A stretch of 9,581 nt of DNA from Syntrophomonadaceae bacterium. Lineage in GTDB: Bacteria; Bacillota; Dethiobacteria; DTU022. A program made the translations under genes and the position numbers. Every line of letters starts with the position of its first letter. Position 1 is the first letter of the stretch. A model generated the notes under the pieces. That model worked only from the letters and a program-made list of their open reading frames with translations. It was not told the DNA's origin and searched no databases. Location: assembly GCA_007136055.1 (NCBI GenBank), contig SLHT01000269.1, positions 1-9,581 of the forward strand, given 5' to 3'. Below, one piece after another: positions 1-5,685 of this stretch.

Positions 1-75
1 CCCCTGATCCGCAAAATGGTCCGCGCAGGGCACCTGGGGCGAAAGAGCGGCAAAGGCTTTTACAACTACCGGTAA
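1..75 (+). CDS. 3-hydroxyacyl-CoA (3-hydroxybutyryl-CoA) dehydrogenase, C-terminal end
   Basis: Only the last 24 codons and the TAA stop are present; the start lies outside the window. The translated tail contains HLGRKSGKGFYNY, the characteristic C-terminal end of the 3-hydroxyacyl-CoA dehydrogenase C-terminal domain (the helical dimerisation domain of Hbd, PaaH and FadB-type enzymes). The family oxidises (S)-3-hydroxyacyl-CoA to 3-oxoacyl-CoA with NAD+, or the reverse, in the cytoplasm. In Clostridia a short Hbd acting in butyrate formation or syntrophic butyrate oxidation is the usual bearer of this tail, but chain-length preference and the exact paralogue cannot be decided from 24 residues. 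The stop is followed by AT-rich DNA, so this is probably the last gene of its operon. Confidence 0.85.
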   Translation, partial: PLIRKMVRAGHLGRKSGKGFYNYR

Positions 76-248
76 AATAGTTAAATTGATTTCAGTAAAA
101 AGTATTTACATAAAATGTAAATTATAAAGGATAAAAAGGTGTGAGAAGAAAAAGGTGAGAAACAGTATCCTCAAAGCGCCACCTTCTCTCTCTGCTTGGT
201 GTTGAAAGGCAGACGAAGACGACCTGCTGAAAGGAAAGGCAACAAGAA
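76..248. other. AT-rich intergenic stretch with small inverted repeats, no convincing gene
   Basis: Between the dehydrogenase stop and the hairpin at 249-278 no credible gene is seen. It holds a perfect 8-bp inverted repeat, ATTTACAT / ATGTAAAT (104-111 and 115-122, 3-nt centre), a purine-rich run (about 123-166) and a 6-bp complementary pair AAGGTG/CACCTT (152-157 and 180-185). A weak promoter-like pair (TTGATT at 86-91, CATAAA 17 bp later) precedes it. A short untranslated RNA ending at the 249-278 hairpin is possible but nothing here matches a riboswitch class I know. Confidence 0.4.
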
Positions 249-278
249 AGAAGCCCCTGATTTTAAGCGGGGGCTTCT
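249..278. terminator. Intrinsic terminator hairpin between convergent genes
   Basis: A perfect 9-bp stem, AGAAGCCCC (249-257) with GGGGCTTCT (270-278), has a 12-nt loop. Read on the minus strand it is followed by a pyrimidine tail (TTCTTTCTTGTT), so it fits as terminator of the secreted-protein gene ending at 342; on the plus strand the tail is shorter (CTTATAA), so it may act in both directions for the dehydrogenase operon as well. Confidence 0.7.
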
Positions 279-341
279 CTTATAAGCTGTTTAACAATTC
301 CATTTAAGTTCATATATTTATTATGTGTTTTATTCTATTTG

Positions 342-1235
342 TTAGAACAGTTCATACCACCTCAGGGTGATCGCATCCTTCCCTGCTTTAAGATTATGCA
401 TCTCGAAGGACTCCCTGACCTCTGCCATGCCAAGTACAAACAACTCTTCTTCAAGCAAGGCGCCGGTAAAGGGGCTGCTCATACTGATCATGCGAGCAAA
501 TTCTCCACCGGAAGTGTAAGCATACTGGTCAATCTCAAAGTAGTTGCCCACGTAAAAATCACCGCGATCATAACCTTTTTTGCCATCATCGCGTTGTTGT
601 AGAATCACGCCGAGATCAAATTCCCACAGGTACTCCTCATCGTAGAAAGCAATAGCACGATCTCTGTCCAGGTATCCGTATGCAGCTTCATAAGGGCCCG
701 GACCGTAGGCAGCGATAAAATTAGAATGATAACTGCCTTCTTCGCCTGGGTTTGGAGAAATATATGTTGCCCAGATCTGATCTGTTGCGGGACTTACAAC
801 AAAATCTCCGCTGACGACCAGTGGATGGTAAGTGTGAATAATATCCCCTATTTTTATGTCATAATCACCTTCTGAGTATGTTTGCGCAGCAGTAGACATC
901 GGACGGTTGCAGAGTTCTATAGTTGTCGTTACCGCCAGGTTTCTGAGCGCATCGCTAGCTGTGCTCCAATCAGTCTTTTCATCAACGGTGATGATGTTTG
1001 ATGCGATGCGTACATTTTCGGTTTTTGTCATCTCACCGAAACCTCTGACCTGCTGCTTTTTAACAGCGCCGGTTGTGCAGGCGTGTCCCAACTCCCTGTC
1101 GATACTAATTCTTCCGCTGATATTGTATTGAATAGTGTGGCTGAAGCGTTCGTCTTCTGCAATAGCAGGTGCGGCAAATAAAGAAAGAAGCAAAGTTAAA
1201 GTTAGAATGACTAATAAAAAAATCCGTTTTTGCAA
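342..1235 (-). CDS. Secreted protein of unknown function, paralogue of the next gene
   Basis: A 297-residue exported protein that I cannot assign to a named family. Residues 1-26 form a classical Sec signal peptide: basic MQKR, a Leu-rich core, and an APAIA site with predicted cleavage after Ala26. No lipobox, later membrane helix, LPxTG or S-layer motif is seen. Aligned with its neighbour it shares a GHACxTGxVxKQ block with Cys53, an IELC block with Cys109, TDQIWA (151-156) plus a PGxxGxxHxxF segment, YFEIDQ (232-237) and a C-terminal RWYELF. The two cysteines, the only ones in the protein, may form a disulfide. The start is TTG, chosen because AGAAAGGAAG (1246-1255) lies 10 nt upstream and the signal peptide begins there. 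It has its own promoter and terminator. A role at the cell surface or in the medium is inference from the signal peptide only. Confidence 0.8.
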   Translation of the reverse strand: MQKRIFLLVILTLTLLLSLFAAPAIAEDERFSHTIQYNISGRISIDRELGHACTTGAVKKQQVRGFGEMTKTENVRIASNIITVDEKTDWSTASDALRNLAVTTTIELCNRPMSTAAQTYSEGDYDIKIGDIIHTYHPLVVSGDFVVSPATDQIWATYISPNPGEEGSYHSNFIAAYGPGPYEAAYGYLDRDRAIAFYDEEYLWEFDLGVILQQRDDGKKGYDRGDFYVGNYFEIDQYAYTSGGEFARMISMSSPFTGALLEEELFVLGMAEVRESFEMHNLKAGKDAITLRWYELF

Positions 1236-1315
1236 GTATTAAACACTTCCTTTCTGCGTGCAAACTGTGGTTTTTGCTTAATACAATTCTACGCTTTTAA
1301 CAAAAATTCTTTTTG

Positions 1316-1344
1316 ACTATAGCATGAAAACGTGTTGCTGTCAA
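1316..1344 (-). promoter_or_regulatory. Sigma-A-type promoter of the secreted-protein gene at 342-1235
   Basis: On the minus strand a perfect TTGACA (-35, 1344-1339) is separated by exactly 17 bp from TATAGT (-10, 1321-1316, five of six consensus positions). Transcription should start near 1309, giving a leader of about 73 nt. It lies downstream of the terminator that ends the paralogous gene, so the two copies are transcribed independently. Confidence 0.8.
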
Positions 1345-1369
1345 ACTAACTAAACGAGATTTGAGCAAA

Positions 1370-1403
1370 AAAAACAGGAGAGAAATAAATCTCTCCTGTT
1401 TTT
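1370..1403 (-). terminator. Strong intrinsic terminator of the secreted-protein gene at 1450-2382
   Basis: A perfect 14-bp stem (AAAAACAGGAGAGA, 1370-1383, with TCTCTCCTGTTTTT, 1390-1403) encloses a 6-nt loop. On the minus strand it is followed by an uninterrupted run of eight T (complement of 1374-1367), a textbook Rho-independent terminator about 47 nt past the stop. The opposite strand also ends in five T, so it would work in both directions. Confidence 0.92.
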
Positions 1404-1449
1404 AAGTATTAGCGAGGTGAACTAACACTTAATTCTTTTTAAGCTTAAT

Positions 1450-2382
1450 TTAGAAGAGGTCCCACCAATTGGTATCCCTATCAGATCCTGCTGCGATTTG
1501 AACATTGTTGAATGCTTCTGTGATTTCAGATTTACCAACAACGCTCATGTCTTCATGCAGGTAACCGTGGCCGATTGGGTCGCTAATATCGATATAACGC
1601 TTGAGGGTACCCTGTGAGGTGCGGGCCATCTGCTCGATATCGAAGTAGCTGCCTGCAAATTCAGGACCAGGAGTTCTGCTTGCCCAGCCCCACTGATTGA
1701 TTTTCCATGCCCAATTCCATGCTGTTCCAGCTTCATACCAGTCAAGGTCTGACCAGTCATATGGGTAAGGATTGGCTAAGTTGCCAACATATCCGCCATG
1801 AGCTGCGGTGAAGTCCTGATGCAGGTTTCCGGAGAAACCGGGGTCTGCCTGAACCTGAACTGCCCAGATCTGGTCGGTTAAAGCGTCCCAACCATATTCG
1901 TTAGCAAGTTGTTCATGGGTTACGCCCACTGGACCAAAAGGCCTAAGATTGTTTGCGCCTGGACCAAAGCCGCGGAAGGTTCCGGGCTGACCAGTTGTAC
2001 CATAAACATCGGCAATATGTACGGGCATGGTTGCCCTGTTACCGAACATATCAAAACCTTCATAAACATACTTCGGAGGCATGCAAAGTTCAATAACGCT
2101 GGTTACGGTCAGGGCGGTAGCACCGGCGACATAGTCGTTAGTGTCGCTTACCATAAGTACATCCCATCCGGTATACAGGCCTGTTACTTTGCTCATTTCA
2201 CCACTGCCTGCGATGGTCTGCTTCCACACACCACCTGTGTTGCATGCATGTCCGGCCTGCTTCTTAAAGTCGATAACGCCGTCCATTTCATATGTTACGC
2301 TGTGAGTGATTGCGAAAGCCGGGGCTGCCAGAGCCATAACGAAAATAACGGCTAACGCTACTGCTACAATACTCTTTTTCAC
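1450..2382 (-). CDS. Secreted protein of unknown function with Trp-rich segment, paralogue of the previous gene
   Basis: About 310 residues from the GTG at 2382; a TTG seven codons earlier (2403) is open but has no ribosome binding site, while AAAGGGAG (2393-2400) sits 10 nt before the GTG, the same layout as in the paralogue. Residues 1-24 are a Sec signal peptide (MKKS, hydrophobic core, APAFA cleavage site). The mature protein carries the family blocks: GHACNTG with Cys47, VIELC with Cys100, LTDQIWA (about 168-174), PGFSGNLHQDF, YFDIEQ (about 246-251) and the end NWWDLF. Unlike its partner it has an enlarged centre, with a Gly/Pro-rich part (about 130-153) and seven tryptophans within residues 210-233. 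No catalytic motif, membrane anchor or sorting signal is recognised. The two blocks around the cysteines and the C-terminal 70 residues are best conserved, so they probably form the shared fold. Function unknown. Confidence 0.82.
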   Translation of the reverse strand: MKKSIVAVALAVIFVMALAAPAFAITHSVTYEMDGVIDFKKQAGHACNTGGVWKQTIAGSGEMSKVTGLYTGWDVLMVSDTNDYVAGATALTVTSVIELCMPPKYVYEGFDMFGNRATMPVHIADVYGTTGQPGTFRGFGPGANNLRPFGPVGVTHEQLANEYGWDALTDQIWAVQVQADPGFSGNLHQDFTAAHGGYVGNLANPYPYDWSDLDWYEAGTAWNWAWKINQWGWASRTPGPEFAGSYFDIEQMARTSQGTLKRYIDISDPIGHGYLHEDMSVVGKSEITEAFNNVQIAAGSDRDTNWWDLF

Positions 2383-2454
2383 TCTTTTTACACTCCCTTT
2401 CAAGATAATTTCTTAATTTGCGTTTAATGCTTATTTAGCACCTCGCTGTTTTTA

Positions 2455-2483
2455 AATCTATCATCCTTTCGGGTAGATGTCAA
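2455..2483 (-). promoter_or_regulatory. Sigma-A-type promoter of the secreted-protein gene at 1450-2382
   Basis: On the minus strand a perfect TTGACA (2483-2478) and TAGATT (2460-2455, four of six -10 positions) are separated by 17 bp. The expected start near 2448 gives a leader of about 66 nt before the GTG. Leader length and ribosome-binding layout resemble those of the paralogous gene, with short shared blocks (AGCG, AAGCA), as expected if the duplication included the control region. Confidence 0.72.
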
Positions 2484-2736
2484 GAGTATTTTATGAATTT
2501 ATGTATAAATATTATGGAATTGTTAAGGATAGGGTTAAAACTCTATGGTCATAATGCACAGGCCAGGTGGTGCGATGAATGCAAAATAGGTGCAAATAAG
2601 CTGTAAATACTTAATAAAATACAATATTTTAATGCCCAGGCAAAACCTGGCGGCAATTTAATGGCCAGCATGGTATTAAGATCTTAGCATCTAATTATGG
2701 ATTGTGCTTAATATATCGCAAGATCTTTTCACCTTC
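2484..2736. other. AT-rich divergent intergenic region, no gene recognised
   Basis: About 250 bp between the divergent promoters holds no credible reading frame. Visible structure: a 7-bp hairpin ATAGGGT/ACTCTAT with one G-T pair and a 4-nt loop (2530-2547), flanked by ATTATG (2512-2517) and CATAAT (2550-2555) as an outer inverted pair, and a small CCAGG/CCTGG hairpin (2636-2650). These could be operators or a leader structure, or chance in AT-rich DNA. I see no riboswitch or tRNA signature. Confidence 0.4.
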
Positions 2737-2765
2737 TTCACACTACCCCTTCTTTATGGTAGATT
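2737..2765 (+). promoter_or_regulatory. Probable promoter of the yhaM-type gene
   Basis: TTCACA (2737-2742, five of six -35 positions) and TAGATT (2760-2765, four of six) are 17 bp apart. The -10 hexamer equals that of the divergent secreted-protein gene. The start would fall near 2772, about 50 nt before the ATG at 2825, in line with a simple short leader. Confidence 0.5.
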
Positions 2766-2824
2766 AAAAAGCAGAAATAAATAGGCACTATATTTCAGCA
2801 TGGCCAAAAGATTAGGAGAAACTG

Positions 2825-3817
2825 ATGAAAAAACAGATGATCAAAGATTTAAAGATTGGCGACGAGGTTGAGACTCAGGCTCTTGTGCTCGAAGCGAACA
2901 AGACAGCCTTTTCTTCGCCCCATCGTTCCGGCGAACATTTTTTGAAGCTTACTTTAGGGGATGTAAGCGGCAGGGTCAAGGCGGTAATGTGGGACCCCCC
3001 TGCGGGTAATGAAGCGGTGCAGCAGGATGATCTTGTTTTTGTCCGCGGGTCGGTCAGCGATTACCACGGCCCGCAGGTCGTAGTAGCTGACCTGCGCAAG
3101 CTCGACCCTTCAAAGGTAAACCGGGCTTTTTTCCAGGCCGTATCGGAACGCGATCCCTCAGAAATGATGGCCGAACTTAAAATTATTATAGATCAGGACG
3201 TAAAGGACAGGAATTTAAAGAGCCTGCTGGAAGAATTCTTTGCCGACAGCGAATTTGAAGGCCTTTATGCCACAGCTCCCGCAGCGCGGACGATTCACCA
3301 TAACTGTGTCGGCGGCCTGCTCGAGCATACCCTTGAGGTAATTGCCATCTGCCGCAACCTGGCGGTCCTCTATCCCGGACGGATCAACTTAGAACTGCTG
3401 CTGACGGGGGCAATTTTGCATGATATCGGTAAAATTGAAGAATACCGGCAGGATAGCATTAGCTTCGACTTTACTGACCGTGGCAAACTGATCGGTCATA
3501 TCAGTATCGGCAAGGAAATGCTCAACAATAAGCTGGCCAAATTAAAGGATTTCCCCGAACCCCTTATGATGGAGCTGGAGCATATGATGCTTTCCCACCA
3601 TGGACAGCGGGAGTGGGGTTCTCCTGAAGTACCGAAGACAATTCATGCTTTTGCTCTCTTTCACGCCGACCTGGTCAGCGCCCGGATGAACCAGTTTGTT
3701 AAAATTATGGAAAAACATGGGCCCGAAAGCGGAGATTGGACTGAATGGGACCGTTTTCTCGAACGGAGTATTTTCATCCGGCCGGCAAATGATCCTGGCA
3801 GTGAGCAGGATTATTAA
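2825..3817 (+). CDS. yhaM: YhaM-type 3'-5' exoribonuclease (OB-fold plus HD domain)
   Basis: A 330-residue cytoplasmic protein close in length to Bacillus subtilis YhaM (about 314), a metal-dependent 3'-5' exoribonuclease for short single-stranded RNA and DNA ends. Residues about 12-95 form an OB-fold nucleic-acid-binding domain (GDVSGRVKAVMWD, then VRGSVSDYHGPQVVV). Residues about 155-290 form an HD phosphohydrolase domain with the expected metal ligands: His168 in GLLEHT, His199-Asp200 in LHDIGK with Lys203, His225 in LIGHI, His258/His259 in LSHHG and Asp282 in HADLVS. The ATG start is supported by AGGAG at 2815-2819, 5 nt upstream. It begins the plus-strand set and is preceded by its own promoter. 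No clear terminator follows, so the TPR gene 108 nt downstream may be read through. The biochemical role rests on family knowledge; domain order and ligands are seen directly. Confidence 0.88.
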   Translation: MKKQMIKDLKIGDEVETQALVLEANKTAFSSPHRSGEHFLKLTLGDVSGRVKAVMWDPPAGNEAVQQDDLVFVRGSVSDYHGPQVVVADLRKLDPSKVNRAFFQAVSERDPSEMMAELKIIIDQDVKDRNLKSLLEEFFADSEFEGLYATAPAARTIHHNCVGGLLEHTLEVIAICRNLAVLYPGRINLELLLTGAILHDIGKIEEYRQDSISFDFTDRGKLIGHISIGKEMLNNKLAKLKDFPEPLMMELEHMMLSHHGQREWGSPEVPKTIHAFALFHADLVSARMNQFVKIMEKHGPESGDWTEWDRFLERSIFIRPANDPGSEQDY

Positions 3818-3863
3818 TCTGTTCCGGAGAAGTACAAAGATAGATATTTTTGCTACATCCATA

Positions 3864-3889
3864 GATTTTAGAGCTTGATTTTAGAGCTT
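3864..3889. repeat. Perfect 13-bp tandem direct repeat upstream of the TPR gene
   Basis: GATTTTAGAGCTT occurs twice without gap (3864-3876 and 3877-3889) and is followed by a partial echo (TAGAAC). It lies about 40 nt before the TPR gene and just upstream of TATATAT (3901-3907), a possible -10 element for which I find no well-spaced -35. It may be a paired binding site or a replication-slippage product. Confidence 0.85.
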
Positions 3890-3925
3890 TAGAACTACAG
3901 TATATATGCTTTAGCTTTTAAGAAA

Positions 3926-5116
3926 GTGATGGTGAAACAAGTGGGAAGAGCCGATCGGCCCAAAGGTATGATTAAAACAGAACAGCGCAGCCTGAAGGTG
4001 ATTCCTTTCACCAGGGATGCCCCTTACTATGCCCGTAAAGGGGCATATTACAGTCAAAAGAACAAACCCTCCAAGGCCTTGCTCTACCTGCAGAAAGCTG
4101 TTGAAGCAGAACCGGAAGATCCTCTCAACCATTATAACCTGGCCTGTTTATTAAGTAAGATTAACCATTTAAAAGAAGCAAACTGTATCTTCGATCACAT
4201 TGTCAGAAATCTGGATGCGCAGCTGACCGAATGTTATTTTTTCATGGCGGTCAATCACGGTTTGATGGAAGATTTGGCTGAAGCTAAGCGCCTGCTGCTT
4301 AAATACCTGGAAACTTCGCCTGAAGGAGATATGGCCGAAGAAGCTGAAGACTTGCTTCTGGCTATGGAAGATGAAGACGATGGCGAAGCATACAATCACG
4401 GGCCTAACGCGGTTGAAAATGAAGCCCTGCTGAAGCTGGTTGACGATCTGGGCCGGGCGCAGTTTAAAGGAATTTTGTTGGAAGAAAAAGGTTTTCAGCA
4501 GACCCTGCGCTGGGGTCTCTACCAGGGTGGCGATTTATTAAAGGAAGCAATCCTTTTACTTTACGGTGAAACAGGATGCCAGGCTGCCCGCCGCAGTTTG
4601 GCCGAGTTTGCCGCCAACCCCTGGGTTAACGAGCGCCTGCGCCAGGTGGCCCTGCATGAGTTAAAAAAAGCAAATCCTAACGGCACCTGCCGCATTTATT
4701 CAGACGGACGCTTTCATGAAATTAAATTAAGTGACTGCCCGCCACCGGCGCCGATCTGGGAAGGCAAGTGGCAGCAGGTCTTAGAGTGTACCTTTGCTAA
4801 TATGCGCCGCAGTTCTTACTACAGCGATGAGTTTTATGATGACGCCGAAGCGATCTGGCTCGACTTTATTAACCGTATTTACCCGCAGGGGCCGAAGGTA
4901 AAAATGCTTCAGACCTGGGCGGCAGGTCTCGAATACTGCCTGGCCCGCTTTCATTTCCTCGGTCTGACCCAGAGAGAACTTGCTGCGGCCTACGGGGTTT
5001 CGGCTTCCAGTGTGCGCCGCAAGTTTAACGAAATAAACTCTGTCTTGCAGATTGATCGGAAAGCATACCATAATATGCTTGCCCTCCTGTCTGACAGGGG
5101 AAAAGAGCAGCTTTAG
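3926..5116 (+). CDS. TPR protein with C-terminal helix-turn-helix, function unknown
   Basis: Up to 396 residues, soluble, with no signal peptide. Residues about 31-130 contain TPR-like helical repeats (A-hairpins such as ALLYLQKAVEAEPEDPLNHY and an LxxAxxxF second unit) that usually bind partner proteins. An acidic Glu/Asp-rich linker (about 132-153) leads to a helical middle region that I do not recognise, with a short beta-like GTCRIYSDGRFHEIKL part. Near the end LTQRELAAAYGVSASSVRRK (347-366) is a clear helix-turn-helix with recognition helix, suggesting DNA binding. A TPR-regulated DNA-binding or adaptor protein is therefore likely but inferred. The start is uncertain: GTG 3926, ATG 3929, GTG 3932 and GTG 3941 all lack a strong Shine-Dalgarno; only a weak AAGAAAG precedes them. 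It ends at an intrinsic terminator and may be partly co-transcribed with yhaM. Confidence 0.82.
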   Translation: MMVKQVGRADRPKGMIKTEQRSLKVIPFTRDAPYYARKGAYYSQKNKPSKALLYLQKAVEAEPEDPLNHYNLACLLSKINHLKEANCIFDHIVRNLDAQLTECYFFMAVNHGLMEDLAEAKRLLLKYLETSPEGDMAEEAEDLLLAMEDEDDGEAYNHGPNAVENEALLKLVDDLGRAQFKGILLEEKGFQQTLRWGLYQGGDLLKEAILLLYGETGCQAARRSLAEFAANPWVNERLRQVALHELKKANPNGTCRIYSDGRFHEIKLSDCPPPAPIWEGKWQQVLECTFANMRRSSYYSDEFYDDAEAIWLDFINRIYPQGPKVKMLQTWAAGLEYCLARFHFLGLTQRELAAAYGVSASSVRRKFNEINSVLQIDRKAYHNMLALLSDRGKEQL

Positions 5117-5139
5117 TTAGCAGATTCAGGTTGCTGAGG

Positions 5140-5164
5140 CTCCTTCCCGAAGAAGGGGTTTTTT
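5140..5164 (+). terminator. Intrinsic terminator after the TPR gene
   Basis: A 7-bp stem with one G-T pair (CTCCTTC 5140-5146 with GAAGGGG 5152-5158), 5-nt loop CCGAA and a run of six T (5159-5164), starting 24 nt after the stop. It separates the yhaM-TPR unit from yjbQ. Confidence 0.85.
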
Positions 5165-5254
5165 CATAACCAGGGTTTATTATAAAAATGTTGTCGTTAT
5201 AAAGTCCTGTTTTACACAGTTTCCACTTTGGAAAGGTAAATTGCCGGGGTGGTG

Positions 5255-5277
5255 TCCGGCTTTTTCCGGAGGAGGTG
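5255..5277 (+). promoter_or_regulatory. Very strong ribosome binding site of yjbQ with adjoining hairpin
   Basis: AGGAGGTG (5270-5277) is a full match to the anti-Shine-Dalgarno and lies 6 nt before GTG 5284; it overlaps the upstream GTG 5275, which therefore cannot be the real start. A small perfect hairpin, TCCGG (5255-5259) and CCGGA (5266-5270), ends on the first base of the site and might modulate access to it. Confidence 0.7.
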
Positions 5278-5283
5278 AACCAG

Positions 5284-5676
5284 GTGTATTTAGAGATGAA
5301 TGTTGAAACCGCTGTCCGTGAAGAATTTATTAATATTACCCCTCGTTTGAATGAACTTCTCGCTAAAAGCAGGGCTAAAGATGGCTGCTGCACAGTTTTT
5401 GTTTCCCACACAACTGCCGCTATTACTATAAATGAAGATAACGATCCCGATGTTATGGAAGACTTGCTGCGCTTTCTGCAAACCATGGTTCCGCTTAAAG
5501 GAAATTATCGGCACCGTGAAGGTAACAGCGATGCCCATATCAAGGCCGCCATTTTAGGCTGCTCACTGCACCTGATTATAAGAAACGGCTCGTTTGATCT
5601 CGGCACCTGGCAGGGCGTGTTTCTGGCCGAGTTTGACGGCCCCCGCACCCGCCGGGTCAAAATCTGGATCGACTGA
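5284..5676 (+). CDS. yjbQ: YjbQ/UPF0047 family protein (secondary thiamine-phosphate synthase type)
   Basis: About 130 residues from GTG 5284, close to Escherichia coli YjbQ (138). The family signature is complete: SHTTAAITINEDNDPDV near residues 40-56, then HREGNSDAHIKAAILG with its conserved His residues, and GTWQGVFLAEFDGPRTR near the C-terminus. These proteins form compact trimers with a metal-binding His cluster; E. coli YjbQ has weak thiamine-phosphate synthase activity able to bypass thiE loss, but the physiological role is not firmly known, so the enzyme name is tentative. The gene stands between a terminator upstream and two hairpins downstream, so it may be monocistronic, although the Sir2 gene follows on the same strand after 99 nt. 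A 9-bp inverted repeat includes its stop codon. No sure promoter was found upstream. Confidence 0.9.
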   Translation: MYLEMNVETAVREEFINITPRLNELLAKSRAKDGCCTVFVSHTTAAITINEDNDPDVMEDLLRFLQTMVPLKGNYRHREGNSDAHIKAAILGCSLHLIIRNGSFDLGTWQGVFLAEFDGPRTRRVKIWID

Positions 5677-5682
5677 CCCGGC
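5651..5682. repeat. GC-rich hairpin spanning the yjbQ stop codon
   Basis: GCCGGGTCA (5651-5659) and TGACCCGGC (5674-5682) form a perfect 9-bp inverted repeat with a 14-nt loop. The TGA stop (5674-5676) is the first base triplet of the right arm. No T-run follows directly, so alone it is not a standard terminator; it may protect the mRNA 3' end. Confidence 0.75.
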
Positions 5683-5685
5683 AGC

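Noticed and set aside
155..205. 16-residue open frame from a GTG in the first intergenic region, possible leader peptide
   Set aside because: Only a poorly spaced AAAGG precedes it and no regulated gene follows on the same strand.
342..1470. C-terminal Phe of both secreted proteins as an outer-membrane beta-barrel signal
   Set aside because: The alternating hydrophobic pattern is broken by Glu/Asp at the third position from the end, the proteins show no run of amphipathic strands, and the other genes do not suggest an outer membrane.
1909..2355. 148-codon plus-strand open frame antisense to the Trp-rich secreted-protein gene
   Set aside because: It lacks a ribosome binding site and family features and lies wholly within a gene with signal peptide, promoter and terminator; its translation is low-complexity shadow sequence.
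1412..2450. AGCGAGGTG near 1412 and its reverse complement near 2440, flanking the Trp-rich gene like terminal repeats
   Set aside because: Only nine bases match, with no target duplication or transposase; one lies after the gene and the other in its leader, so chance is likely.
5025..5486. 153-codon minus-strand frame crossing the TPR gene end and yjbQ start
   Set aside because: It runs through an intrinsic terminator and the start of yjbQ, has no Shine-Dalgarno, and shows no domain.
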